NCBI GenBank assembly: GCA_028023455.1
Contig: JAQFVV010012498.1
Coordinates: 3,378,797 to 3,442,796 of the forward strand
Direction: 5' to 3'
DNA length: 64,000 bases
Source of the DNA: Epiperipatus broadwayi
Taxonomy: Eukaryota; Onychophora; Udeonychophora; Euonychophora; Peripatidae
Below are positions 22,500 through 33,725 of this stretch, piece after piece. The notes under the pieces are model-generated. The model ran no database searches and was not told the DNA's origin. It saw only the letters and a list, made by a program, of their open reading frames with translations. A program made the position numbers and the translations under genes. Within the stretch, counting starts at the first letter, position 1. Each line of letters opens with the position of its first letter.

Positions 22500-24420
22500 A
22501 TATATTTAATACAGTATTCAATTTTTTTTACTGGAAGTAGTTTTGATTGTATCACTGACAATCTTTATCAACCATTAATACAAATGCACACAAAATAAAC
22601 TTATATTACCCATTGTTCAATCCATTAAATTTCCCCATAATTCTGTTGTTTTTATATTAGATGATTGTCTATTCATTAAAGCCTCTCTATTCCTAGATAT
22701 AACCATTGCCTCCTTATTTTTACATTTTTCATTACACCTTTCAATTTAAATAATTTTTGCATCTCTATTATCAAATTTAAAACCATAATTACATGCTCTA
22801 TTGTGATCAAAAATAATTGATGGAATATTCATACTTACTGAAGACATATTTTCTTTCTGTACACATTTGTACAATATCTTATGATCATTTTATCATTATT
22901 TTGTATTGTACATTTTGGTTTTAGAATTATTTACCATATCATTTATATTATTTAAAGAATAAAGAAAATCCTATACAAACCACTATAAAGTTATTTAATT
23001 AATTTAGTTTGTTGATTAGATATAAAAGAAATAGAAATACATTTATCACTTTTTAATTTATTTAATATTTTTTATTATTACTTGTATTTTGATTATATTT
23101 TGTAAATGTATTATAAATAATATTTCTTCCATAATGAACATTCAACATATCAGTAACAAATACATTAATATTTTCAATTTTCTCACTAATAAACCTACAC
23201 AAAAAGTCATTTCTAAACAAAAATGACTTCAAACCTGTTAATTTATGATCCATATGAACTCTAGAATTATACAGAATATAACCCTTAATTTCCACAGGCT
23301 TTAACATCATATTATAATCAAACTCATTATTATTTATTTTAATAAATATATCTAAAAACTTTATAGAATTTTCTTTCTCTTCATTTAACACCCATTTTAT
23401 ATTATTTATCATATTTAACTCACTAAGTAAATTAATTATTATTTCAATATGTTCACATATAAATACATCATCGAAATATCTACAATATACTTTAATTCCT
23501 TTATATTTTACCTGAAGTAATATCTTAAATTCATAACTAGAAATAAAAATTTACAATTCTGTAATACCACCGGAAGACCCATTGGCCAACCATAATTCAT
23601 TTTATAAAAGCAATCATTAAACTTAACATATATATGATCATTTACAAATCTTAATATTTTAATAATTAAAATTCTTAATGTTATTATCTATAGATTTTAA
23701 AATCAAAGCTCTTTCAATAATCTGTATTGATTCCATACAATTAATTGAACCATACATTTCAGATATGTCAAGTGTACACATAACATCATTATTATCACTT
23801 TTTATATTTTTAATCTTTTTAATAAAATCAAATGGTGATGAAATTGTATAATCTCCAAATCCAAGCACATCCTTGCATTATTTTTTCAATATATTTACAA
23901 ACATTATAATAAAAAACACCTCCAAAATCTAATATTATTCCTAATGGATAACATTTTATGCAATTTTATATTTGCAAAGATTCTTGGAAACATGGCAGAC
24001 GATGGATATAAACTGTAATATGTTTTTGCATCAATACGTTTTTCTTTCTTTCTAGCAGTCATTAAAACATCATTAATAAATTTCATTCTATATATATCAA
24101 TATTATTTAATTCATTTTTTTCAAAAAAAAAACAAAAACAAAAAAAAACAAAGCTTTTTTATCAGATCCATAATTTTCATGTTATATTCATCCTGTTTCA
24201 TGAAGCACATCCTTAACCTTTTGTCTTCTTTCAAACAAGTCAATTTATTACTTTTTAAAAATTTATAAATTCATAAATTTGTTTTAACCAAATATTATCA
24301 TTTTGCTTATGAAATGTTTTATTTTTTATTTCATTAATTATTTTATTTTTATCATTTAAATTACAATTTATAACACCAAACGAATATTCAATCACAGCAT
24401 TTATTTCAATACTATTACGA
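22500..24420 (-). pseudogene. Penelope-like element family 1, copy A (reverse transcriptase)
   Basis: The longest copy of this family, broken into several minus-strand frames (23904-24086, 23659-23868, 23062-23412). In order: SSAMFPRIFANIKLHK (the PLE/TERT-like PxxxxxxKxHK segment before RT motif A), then CTLDISEMYGSI with the motif-A Asp. FYKMNYGWPMGLP follows (motif B region, usually GxxMGSP) near 23570-23640, then YFDDVF (motif C) near 23470. FLDIFIKIN and LKPVEIKGYILYNSRVH come next, then a helical linker. Most of the GIY-YIG core is deleted: the frame passes from SKTKM to IIFDHNRACNYGF. The 3' region holds a hammerhead-like hairpin at 22541-22571. RT would copy RNA primed at nicked DNA; this copy is inactive. 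Confidence 0.85.
22541..22571 (-). ncRNA. Hammerhead-like hairpin, PLE family 1 copy A
   Basis: Minus strand: TTGATAAA, stem GATTG, loop TCAGTGATA, stem CAATC, then AAAA in place of GAAA. Sits about 50 bp from the element's 3' end. Confidence 0.45.
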
Positions 24421-24423
24421 TTT

Positions 24424-24826
24424 TAAAGCCTGTGGAAATTAAGGGTTTTATTCCATATAATTCTAGAGTTCATATGGGTCATAAATGAGCTAGTTTGAAG
24501 TCATTTTTGCTTAGAAATGATTTTTTGTGTAATTGAAAATATTAATGTATTTGTTACTGATATGTTGAATGTTGGTTATGGAATGAATATTATTTATAAT
24601 ACAATTACAAAATATAATCAAAATAAAAGTAATAATAAGAAAATATTAAATAAATTAAAAAGTGATAAATGGATTTCTATTCCTTTTATATCTAATCAGT
24701 AAGCTAAATTAATTAATAAACTTTATAGTAGTTTGTGTAGGATTTGTTTTTTTTCTTCAAATAATATAAATGATATGCAAAATAATTCTAAAACCAAGAT
24801 TTCTAAGTTTGAATTAAGTTCTATTA
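24424..24826 (+). pseudogene. Penelope-like element family 1, copy C (fragment, head-to-head with copy A)
   Basis: The plus strand reads PVEIKGFIPYNSRVHMGHK, a stop, then SLKSFLLRND, IENINVFVTDMLNVGYG and WISIPFISNQ, a stop, then KLINKLYSSLCRICF, with the same spacing as copy A on the other strand. It covers only the segment between RT and GIY-YIG. Its 5' end meets the 5' end of copy A at about 24421, so the two are inverted head-to-head. Its 3' end is cut in an (AT)n tract where the long-LTR element begins at 24844. Confidence 0.8.
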
Positions 24827-24843
24827 TATATATATATATATAT

Positions 24844-26551
24844 TGAACCATGTTCGAATATGTGCATTCAAAACACCGGCCTCTTAGGCAGAGAAGAACA
24901 TACTCGGAGAGTATGTATGCCCAAACGATAGCTATAAAATATATAACTAGCGTTACATTTCCAGGACATAACTTCTTCTCAGCTATTGAGTTCAACACCA
25001 AGTTCAAAGCACCTTTTTTTGTTTGTGTATAAACACGGGCGCCAGCTATCTATTCAAGGATGAATAAATGACGCACTTTGAGCAATGGCCACTAACCCAA
25101 TGCCTAAATCCATGACTAACTCAGCTGTTTGTAATCACTAATAGATTATACATAATTAGTGTTTAAAAGACTTGATAAAGAATTGTAAAAGGAATTTATA
25201 AAAAGAATTGTAAAAGAATTGATAAAAAGAATTGACCGACAAATAAAGTTTAATTTTAAAGATAATTTATTAACTAACATTTATTTACTAAATTTAAACA
25301 TTTTATAATTCTATTAAACACACGCATATTTTAAATTAACATTTCTAAATAGTTTAAATATTCTTGAATATTTTCATAACAGAACACTGGGAATTTATCT
25401 ACTTTGACTAATAATATTGATATAAGCATCACGCACATATTAACTCATGCACACACATAATAATGATAATAAAGGACTACATAGTATTTGAAATTTAATC
25501 ACACACATCAATAGTTCATTTATGTATGATATAGAGTTCATATAATTAGATTCTTGAAAGATTCATACGAATTAATGCAATGCAATGGCTATTACAGTAC
25601 AAACGAAATAAGCAAATGTTTTTACCTAGGCTTTTGAATGTAGACATAGAATTTTGTTCTCTTTGGTAACTGTTTCAGTGAGGATATTTTCATTAAGAAT
25701 GCTTACCAGCTGGCTGGGACTTTTCCTTGCTGAGTTTCCTGATTTTCACGATTATTACCATCGGAGACAAATAGATACTGATGGAGATTTTCTAAGATGT
25801 TAAGCTGACATTATTTCATGGGCAGATCTGCTGTTTTCTTGGACATCTGGACTGGAGATAAACGTGCGTTCCCAAGATCTTCTCAACACTGCATTTTGTT
25901 TGTTAACTTCTCAATTAATTTCTGAACTGCTCTACTCAATTACTTTTGTGAACTGACTCCCTGTCCGATAAAAAAATCTATTTATATCTGCAACGTCTTG
26001 TCTTTTTTATATCTCCAGCAAAGATCTGTTGTCAAATTCCAATGATAATCATTTGATAAACGTATTTTGAAAGATTGCTTAATTAGTAATAGCCATGCAA
26101 TAAAACGTGTTGTTTTATTTTATTAATAACCATTGCCATGTTTTTAATGATAATCTTCTTTTATTTCGCATACATTTTTATTTATTTACAAATCGCACAT
26201 ATATTAGTTTTAACATTATTTTTTCTTTAATTAAACTTGAATGAAAAGAGATTTGTATGTTTTAACTTTTTAAATTATATTTTTATGAATACTAATAAAA
26301 ACTATTTATTTCCTTTTGTAAACCTTTAGTTTCATTTTTCAAACCAAGACTCCCCCTCCCCCCTTTTGATTAATTAATTGTAGTTTTTTTTATTTCAAAA
26401 ACTAACGCTAGAAAACTATTTAATTCTTATCTTTTTCGAAAACAAGCTGAAATAAACTCAACATTTAATTTTATGTTTCTCTTTAATGAAAGATTATTTT
26501 AATAATATAATTTTAGATAAAATTATATGTGCCTATATCAATATAGGTACA
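24844..26551 (-). repeat. 3' LTR of the long-LTR element
   Basis: 1708 bp. On the minus strand it begins TGTACCTATATTGATATAGG and ends CATGGTTCA. It differs from the 5' LTR by scattered substitutions (a few per 100 bp by eye) and by about 38 extra bases at about 25035-25073 containing GGGCGCCAGC. LTRs are identical at insertion, so the element is old but not ancient. Confidence 0.9.
25035..25073. other. LTR-specific 38-bp indel
   Basis: Present in the 3' LTR and absent from the 5' LTR at the equivalent place (TATAAACACACTTTGAGC). It contains GGGCGCCAGC. Whether it is an insertion here or a deletion in the partner is unknown. Confidence 0.8.
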
Positions 26552-26576
26552 TTACACCACTCCTCCTTTTTGAGAG
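26552..26576 (-). other. Polypurine tract
   Basis: The minus strand reads AAAAAGGAGGAGTGG followed by TGTAA and then the LTR start TG. This is the expected second-strand primer position immediately upstream of the 3' LTR. Confidence 0.75.
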
Positions 26577-26735
26577 TAAAATGCGTCATTTTTGACCATT
26601 TTATCTCTGTCAACATTAAATCTTAATTTATTATTCTTTCTAAGTTTGCTTTTTGGTATCTTTTCCTTTCCATGCTAAGGGAAATCTCCAATTATGCTTT
26701 TCTTCTTTCTATGCTGGTAACATTGCTTACAATGT

Positions 26736-27017
26736 TCATCCTGGATAATGACCATGAGGACAAACTAAATTTGTGGCACAGGGATCTTTTGTAAACGAAG
26801 CTTCGGCTGCCGATTCTCTTGATTGGACTTTGACTAAGAAAAGGTGGCTGCAAATGGCAAGAATTTCAACTGTCCATTTCCGACTTACACCCTGGAAAAC
26901 GATTGCCGATTCTCTTGATCTGATTTTGACTAAGCAGCTGCAATGGCAGGAATTTTCAACTGTCCATTTCCAACTTACGCTTTGGAAAACGAGGTATGAG
27001 ATATGGGGATTCTCCAC
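26736..27017 (-). CDS. Hypothetical ORF with a 32-residue tandem repeat
   Basis: A 93-codon minus-strand frame inside the long-LTR element. Two DNA units of 96 bp (26809-26904 and 26905-26994) give two protein repeats sharing the pattern KWTVE ... LVK(I/V)(R/Q)SRESA. The C-terminal part has CPHGHYP, and a shifted frame downstream continues HCKQCYQH, so a Cys/His cluster may once have been present. I do not recognise the family. It may be part of the element's former coding region or a chance frame over a duplicated segment. Confidence 0.3.
   Translation of the reverse strand: MENPHISYLVFQSVSWKWTVENSCHCSCLVKIRSRESAIVFQGVSRKWTVEILAICSHLFLVKVQSRESAAEASFTKDPCATNLVCPHGHYPG
26809..26994. repeat. 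Tandem duplication, 2 x about 96 bp
   Basis: Both units start GCCGATTCTCTTGAT and contain TCAACTGTCCATTTCC. They differ at many positions, so the duplication is old compared with that at 10305. Confidence 0.8.
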
Positions 27018-27049
27018 CTGAAAAGTGATTTACGACTTACTTTGGTTGT

Positions 27050-27836
27050 TGCCAGTGCACTTTTAAAAAGAGGAATGATCCCGGCCAATCCGTTGTGGGT
27101 ACTAGAATTTATCCAGTCGAGAGCTTTAAACTTAATCCTTATCTAACTTATTTCAATACTACCCTCATCCCTTTAGATTCGAACCTTATACACTCCTAAT
27201 ACAACTTAGATTGACTTTCATTTATATTATTTTTAAATTCATTATGAACATTATTTAAATATTTAGTTTTACGATACTTATTTTAAATCCATACGAACAT
27301 TATCCATATTTATTTATGCTACAATATTATTTTGAAACTATCATGGACACATATTTATTTATATTACAATATTACTTTAACCCATTACTTTAACTTATAT
27401 ATTATCATGCGTATATTCAAAAACTATTTTATTTTACTACAAATATTTTATTTATTTTCTACAGATATATTATACTTATTTATTTAACTTGTTTTTATTT
27501 TATGTATTTTCGTTATTTTATTAATTTATTTAATTCTACAAACATTATTTCTAAATCCTTAATTTGACCCATTTATTTAACTTGATTTTATTGATTTTTA
27601 TTTATTTGAACTGTTTATTTACGAACATTTCCTTAATTAATATGTGCGTGGAGAAAAAAAAAGTCTTTTATTTTGCGAAGCCTCCATTATTATTATTTGA
27701 CAAAACAATCCATCATTTTAAATAGCGAAATTCTAATTCAGGCTTTTCACCTACGTCAAAATAATTATATTAGACTCATAGTCCATTTCCGGTCATTTTA
27801 TTTCCATCTACTTTAATATTCTCCCTTAACTAACTT
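27050..27836. other. Non-coding internal region of the long-LTR element
   Basis: Low-complexity A+T-rich DNA dominated by TTTATTTA-type words. No pol motif on either strand. Confidence 0.55.
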
Positions 27837-28524
27837 CTAAACTATGTCAGGTGGTTCCTTCTTTCTTTCTACTAATTTTATAATATAATTCATACTCCAT
27901 ATTCTCACTTCTATTTCTTGATTAAAATCTATTTTATCTCTTTCTCTTTCTGTTCTGTTTTTGACTTCGTAACTCAGAAAACCTTTATACCTAGACAAAC
28001 TCCGAAATACTTCAATCTGGGAATATTTTTTTCTATACTTTCTCTTTGTTTTAAATCTACATCTACAGCGAATGTGAACATTTACTTTAAACCTTTTATT
28101 TTTAATTCTTTGTAAAAACTCTTTTACGCTATTTTCTACCTTTTGATCTACATAAGTTTCTACTTTATCTGTCACAACGCTATCTGATTCTAATTCAATT
28201 CCTACCTCTTTTATGACCTCAACTTTTTTACTTTCTTTAACTAAATCTACTTCTACAATCTCTTGATTTTTCTCTATCTTTCCTGTAATTTCATATCTTA
28301 TTTCCCTTACTTCTGCTCTGAGTTCTTTAATTTCTGTTTTAACCTGACTAATTTCTTCCTTCAATTCTGCCTTGAGTTCTAACTGACTTTGTTTAAATTC
28401 TTGATGCATTTCTTCCATCATATTATCATTATTTTCATCATCATTCGCATGTCAGATACTTCTTCTTTCTGTTTTTCCACTAAGTGGGGATTTTTAAAAT
28501 ATATTGGGCTTTCTTTCGGATCCA
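27837..28524 (-). pseudogene. Gag-like coiled-coil protein of the long-LTR element
   Basis: The 194-codon open frame 27837-28421 starts with a heptad-like, highly charged coiled coil (about residues 1-60, with segments such as LKAELKEEISQVKTEIKEL). It continues as an acidic middle part and a very basic patch near residues 110-135 (CRCRFKTKRKYRKK), which could bind nucleic acid. A better start may be the ATG at 28524 (MDPKESPIYFKNPHL), joined through one frameshift in the ATGATG run near 28440. It directly follows the primer-binding site, where gag belongs. No capsid homology region or CCHC knuckle was seen. Assignment to gag rests on position and composition. Confidence 0.5.
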
Positions 28525-28857
28525 TTTTCGAAAATTTCAATTTTAAAGTACTAGTGCTTATGTTAAACTAAATTTAAATACAACTTATTTTTCTTACTAA
28601 GATGGAAACTCACACTAACTCCACCCTTTTAGTTTTTTTCACTAACCGATCTTTATGCTTTAACTCCACCCATAACATCTAATTGACTCTGATTTGATAG
28701 CATAAATGTCAAAATCTCTTTTCATTTCGAAAAAAAAATTCGGTCAATTCTTTTTTTTTTTTAAATTAAACACTTTTACATACGTAATTTAACTTTTTAG
28801 ATTTTTATTTTCAACAAGAACAAAGTATTTAATTAACTGTAATTTATGACAATTTCG

Positions 28858-28877
28858 GCCCACGTTGGGTAAAGCCA
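28858..28877 (-). other. Primer-binding site (tRNA-Lys-like)
   Basis: The minus strand reads TGGCTTTACCCAACGTGGGC, two bases after the 5' LTR. The metazoan tRNA-Lys(CUU) 3' end is complementary to TGGCGCCCAACGTGGGGC. The match is good at both ends with a small internal difference (CTTTA in place of CG). The related element at 63752 has a similar variant, so this spacing may be a family trait and not decay. Confidence 0.65.
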
Positions 28878-28879
28878 TT

Positions 28880-30544
28880 TGACCATGTTCGAATATGTGC
28901 ATTCGAAACACCGGCCTCTTAGGCAGAGAAGAACATACTCGGAGAGTATCTATGCCCAAACGATAGCTATAAAATATATAACTAGCATTACATTTCCAGG
29001 ACATAACTTCTTCTCGGCTGTTGAGTTCAACACCAAGTTCAAAGCACCTTTTTTGTTTGTGTATAAACACACTTTGAGCAATGGCCACTAACCCAACACC
29101 TAAATCCACAACTAGCTCAGCTGTTTGTAATCACTAATAGATTATACATAATTAGTGTTTAAAAGACTTGATAAAGAATTGTAAAAGGAATTTATAAAAG
29201 GAATTGTAAAAGAATTGATAAAAAGAATTGCCCGACAAATAAAGTTTAATTTTAAAGATAATTTATTAACTAACATTTATTTACTAAATTTAAACATTTT
29301 ATAATTCTATTAAACACACGCATATTTTAAATTAACATTTCTAAATAGTTTAAATATTCTTGAATATTTTCATAACAGAACACTGGGACATTATCTACTT
29401 TGACTAATAATATTGATATAAGGATCATGCACATATTAACTCATGCACACACATAATAATGATAATAAAGGACTACATAGTATTTAAAATTTAATCACAC
29501 ACATCAATAGTTCATTTATGTATGATATAGAGTTCATATAATTAGACTCTTGAAAGATTTGTATGAATTAATGCAATGCAATGGCTATTACAGTACAAAC
29601 AAAATAAGCAAATGTTTTTACCTAGGCTTTTGAATGTAGACGTAGAATTTTGTTCTCTTTGGTAACTGTTTCAGTGAGGATATTTCCATTAAGAATGCTT
29701 ACCAGCTGGCTGGGACTTTTCCTTGTTGAGTTTCCTGATTTTCACGATTATTACCATCGGAGACAAATAGATACTGATGGAGATTTTCTAAGATGTTAAG
29801 CTGACATTATTTCATGGGCTGATCTGTTGTTTTCTCAGACATCTGGGCTGGAGATAAACGTGCATTTCCAAGATCTTCTCAACACTGCATAATGTTTGTT
29901 ACCTGCTCAATTAATTTCTGAACTGCTCTACTCAATTACTTTTGTGATCTGACTCCCTGTCCGATAAAAAAGTCTATTCATATCTGCAACGTGTTGTCTT
30001 TCTGATATCTCCGGCAAAGATCTGTTGTCAAATTCCAATGATAATCATTTGATAAATGTGTTTTGGAAGATTGCTTAATTAGTAATAGCCATGCAATAAA
30101 ACGCGTTGTTTTATTTTATTAATAACCATTGCTGTGTTTTTAATGATAACCTTCTTTTATTTCGCATACATTTTTATTTATTTACAAATCGCACATATAT
30201 TAGTTTTAACATTATTTTTTCTTTAATTAAACTTGAATGAAAAGTTATTTGTATGTTTTAACTTTTTAAATTATATTTTTACGAATACTAATAAAAACTA
30301 TTTATTTCCTTTTGTAAACCTTTAGTTTCATTTTTCAAACCAAGACTCCCCCTCCCCCCTTTTGAATAATTAATTGTAGCTTTTTTTATTTCAAAAACTA
30401 ACGCTAGAAAACTATTTAATTCTTATCTTTTTCAAAAACAAGCTGAAATAAACTCAACATTTAATTTTATGTTTCTCTTTAATGAAAGATTATTTTAATA
30501 ATATAATTTTAGATAAAATTATATGTGCCTATATCAATATAGGT

Positions 30545-30547
<3 letters not shown>
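28880..30547 (-). repeat. 5' LTR of the long-LTR element
   Basis: 1668 bp, TG...CA on the minus strand (ends ACATGGTCA). Near-identical to 24844-26551 apart from scattered substitutions and the 38-bp indel. The plus-strand ORFs across it are not genes. Confidence 0.9.

Positions 30548-30611
<64 letters not shown>
30548..30611. repeat. (AT)n microsatellite
   Basis: Pure AT run between the long-LTR element and the PLE palindrome. The matching AT tract at the other flank is 24827-24843. Confidence 0.95.
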
Positions 30612-30613
<2 letters not shown>

Positions 30614-30720
30614 CTAAACTGTCTAACACTATACTAGCAAAAAATAAAAATGCAAAACCATAAAACAATACAGTACTAGATTAAATTCAAAATTTTACCA
30701 AAATCCTTACACAACCATGG

Positions 30721-30750
30721 TTTCATCTACTACAAATAGACCTTCTCAAG
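30721..30750 (-). ncRNA. Hammerhead-like hairpin, PLE family 2 left copy
   Basis: Exact mirror of 33626-33655 in the left palindrome arm. Confidence 0.4.
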
Positions 30751-30808
30751 TGAAAATCAACCTAAAGGAAAACATATATATATACAAACAAACAAACCTT
30801 CCCATAAT

Positions 30809-32144
30809 TCATTTCAAACTCCACCTTCCCTTAATATCAAAAGAAGTCTTCATAAGATTGATAGCCTCAGAATCAAGGAGTTTTATCATCAAAGTCTCCT
30901 TTATTCTTCTTTTTAACTCATTCTTTTTATAAAAAATAACTGAAGCATTGTCAAACAATATTCTATGACCTGTATTTAATTCATGAATATATAAAGCTGA
31001 GTTAAGATACCTATGTTTAACTCTACTTATATGAACCTTAACCCTTTCATTAAGGCTAAATTTACTCTGGCCTTTATAATATTTACCACAACTACATGGA
31101 ATTTTATAAACAATACCAGGAATAGACCTACTATCAATAGACTGCTTTGAACCATTAAGTAATGAATTCAAATCAAACCTTTCCTCCATGCAACCTTCTT
31201 TCCACCTAACAAATGACTATTCCTATAAACCAAATTATAAATTGATGCTTTAAATGGTAAAGACATATAATCATCATCCTTACCAACAAAATTCTTATCA
31301 TTCAAATCACGACTATAAACATTATTATTAAATACCACTTTTTTAATAAAATCATGACTATAACCCAATTTTACATATTCAGCATCAAATTGACTTTTTT
31401 GAATATCAGCATCATTATTAATATTATTAAGCCTTCTATTCTGACAACAAAAATTCAACAAAGACATTTTTTTATGTATAAAAGGCTGATAACTATCAGG
31501 CCTAATCATATTTCTCAAATTTTTAGGTTTTATAAAATGACTACAAAACAAAACATTATTAACCTTCTCAACATTTAAATCTAAAATCTTTAATTTTACA
31601 AAATCAAAACCCCCCCCCCCCTCAATTGTAAACTTAATACTAGAATCAAAACCATTCAATCCACATAAAAACTCTTCTAATCTCTCTTTCTGAATAACAA
31701 ACAAACAATCATCAACATACCTTACAAATAATTTAATAGAACATGAAAATGATTAATAATACTACACTCCAAATAATCAATATAGACAGTACACATCAAT
31801 GGAGAAATGACATAACCAATAACCCAACCTTCTCTAATCTTATAAAACACATCATTAGACATAAAATACATTGAATCCTCTAACAGCAAAAGCAAATCAT
31901 GAAAAACCTTAATCTTATCTGCAGAAAAACATTCTAATTTTTTTAAAATTGAAAGAAAAACATCAATACTTTTTAATCTATTAACCGATTGGTACATATT
32001 TTCAATGTCTAAACTACCAAAAACATAATTATCATCCAAAACAAAAACATTTATTTTCTTAAAAGCTTCAAAGGAAGAAGAAACACAAAATTGACCCAGT
32101 TTTATATAATCCTTAAAATATCTTATAATAAATTTTGATATTTT
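30809..32144 (-). pseudogene. PLE family 2, left copy: RT and GIY-YIG, frameshifted
   Basis: Three minus-strand frames (31722-32039, 31168-31704, 30809-31189) make one truncated PLE protein. GSLDIENMYQSV holds the RT motif-A Asp. REGWVIGYVISPLM is the motif-B region and VRYVDDCLF holds the motif-C YxDD. The thumb/linker region follows, then IVYKIPCSCGKYYKGQSK and SLNERVKVH (GIY-YIG core with the PLE-type CxC just before the YxG) and a C-terminal LKRRIKETLMIKLL. Compared with the right copy it has lost one base near 31185, which breaks the frame after VAWRKG. It also has a poly-C run at 31611-31622 where the right copy reads GAGGGGTGTGG. A frame break also lies near 31715. Confidence 0.88.
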
Positions 32145-32169
32145 TGATTTTACAGGAGGAATTGTTGAT

Positions 32170-33505
32170 AAAATATCAAAATTTATTATAAGATATTTTA
32201 AGGATTATATAAAACTGGGTCAATTTTGTGTTTCTTCTTCCTTTGAAGCTTTTAAGAAAATAAATGTTTTTGTTTTGGATGATGATTGTGTTTTTGGTAG
32301 TTTAGACATTGAAAATATGTACCAATCGGTTAATAGATTAAAAAGTATTGATGTTTTTCTTTCAATTTTAATAAAAATTAGAATGTTTTTCTGCAGATAA
32401 GAATAAGGTTTTTTATGATTTGCTTTTGCTGTTAGAGGATTCAATGTATTTTATGTCTAATGATGTGTTTTATAAGATTAGAGAAGGTTGGGTTATTGGT
32501 TATGTCATTTCTCCATTGATGTGTGCTGTCTATATTGATTATTTGGAGTGTAGTATTATTAATATGTTTTCATGTTCTATTAAATTATTTGTAAGGTATG
32601 TTGATGATTGTTTGTTTGTTATTCAGAAAGAGAAATTAGAAGAGTTTTTATGTGGATTGAATGGTTTTGATTCTAGTATTAAGTTTACAATTGAGGGGTG
32701 TGGTTTTGATTTTGTAAAATTAAAGTTTTTAGATTTAAATGTTGAGAAGGTTAATGCTGTTTTGTTTTGTAGTCATTTTATAAAACCTAAAAATTTGAGA
32801 AATATGATTAGGCCTGATAGTTATCAGCCTTTTATACATAAAAAAATGTCTTTGTTGAATTTTTGTTGTCGGAATAGAAGGCTTAATAATTTTAATAATG
32901 ATGCTGATATTCAAAAAAGTCAATTTGCTGCTGAATATGTAGAATTGGGTTATAGCCATGATTTTATTAAAAAAGTGGTATTTAATAATAATGTTTATAG
33001 TCGTGATTTGAATGATAAGAATTTTGTTGGTAAGGATGATGATTATATGTCTTTACCATTTAAAGCATCAATTTATAATTTGGTTTATAAGAATAGTCAT
33101 TTGTTAGGTGGAAAGAAGGTTGCATGGAGGAAAGGTTCTGATTTGAATTCATTACTTAATGGTTCAAAGCACTCTATTGATAGTAGGTTTATTCCTGGTA
33201 TTGTTGATAAAATTCCATGTAGTTGTGGTAAATTTTATGTAGGCCAGAGTAAATTTAGCCTTAATGAAAGGGTTAAGGTTCATATAAGTAGAGTTAAACA
33301 TAGGTATCTTAACTCAGCTTTATATATTCATGAATTGAATACAGGTCATAGAAAATTGTTTGACAATGCTTCAGTTATTTTTTATGAAAAGAATGAGTTA
33401 AAAAGAAGAATAACGGAGACTTTGATGATAAAACTCCTTGATTCTGAGGCTATCAATCTTATGAAGACTTCTTTTGATATTAAGGGAAGGTGGAGTTTGA
33501 AATGA
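32170..33505 (+). pseudogene. PLE family 2, right copy: RT and GIY-YIG, mostly open
   Basis: The 361-codon open frame 32420-33505 runs from just before RT motif B (IREGWVIGYVISPLM) through RYVDDCLFVIQ (motif C). It continues through the linker, DKIPCSCGKFYVGQSKFSL (GIY-YIG core with CxC, Y and G) and the helical C-terminus ending GRWSLK. The preceding 32170-32370 encodes the motif-A segment GSLDIENMYQSV in another frame, after a one-base insertion near 32370 relative to the left copy. The 5' end is truncated, so the N-terminal RT part is missing. In active PLEs the endonuclease nicks target DNA and the RT copies the RNA. This is the best-preserved protein frame in the window. Confidence 0.9.
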
Positions 33506-33527
33506 ATTATGGGAAGATTTGTTTGTT

Positions 33528-33529
<2 letters not shown>

Positions 33530-33601
<72 letters not shown>
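33530..33601. repeat. (AT)n microsatellite in the PLE 3' region
   Basis: Expanded AT run directly after the PLE ORF. The equivalent in the left palindrome arm is only about ten bases, so it expanded, or shrank, after the palindrome formed. Confidence 0.95.
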
Positions 33602-33605
<4 letters not shown>

Positions 33606-33625
33606 TTCCTTTAGGTTGATTTTCA

Positions 33626-33655
33626 CTTGAGAAGGTCTATTTGTAGTAGATGAAA
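33626..33655 (+). ncRNA. Hammerhead-like hairpin, PLE family 2 right copy
   Basis: CTTGAGAAG, stem GTCTA, loop TTTGTAG, stem TAGAT, then GAAAC. Same architecture as the motif in other PLE families here, but with a degenerate core. Its mirror copy is at 30721-30750. Confidence 0.4.
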
Positions 33656-33725
33656 CCATGGTTGTGTAAGGATTTTGGTAAAATTTTGAATTTAATCTAG
33701 TACTGTATTGTTTTATGGTTTTGCA

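Larger units (their letters stand above)
24844..30547 (-). mobile_element. Non-autonomous LTR retrotransposon with 1.7-kb LTRs
   Basis: Two direct repeats (24844-26551 and 28880-30547) enclose a 2.33-kb internal region. Read on the minus strand, each LTR starts TGTACC and ends CA. A two-base gap separates the 5' LTR from a tRNA-Lys-like primer-binding site, and a purine tract abuts the 3' LTR. The only sizeable internal ORF is a coiled-coil gag-like frame; no protease, RT, RNase H or integrase motif was seen. This is the layout of a LARD-type (large retrotransposon derivative) element mobilised in trans. Both ends lie in (AT)n, so it inserted into a microsatellite. A diverged relative starts at 62094. 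Confidence 0.85.

Noticed and set aside
24850-29109. ORFs of 60-106 codons inside the long LTRs
   Set aside because: They occur at the same place in both LTRs with no motif. The LTR structure explains the sequence conservation.
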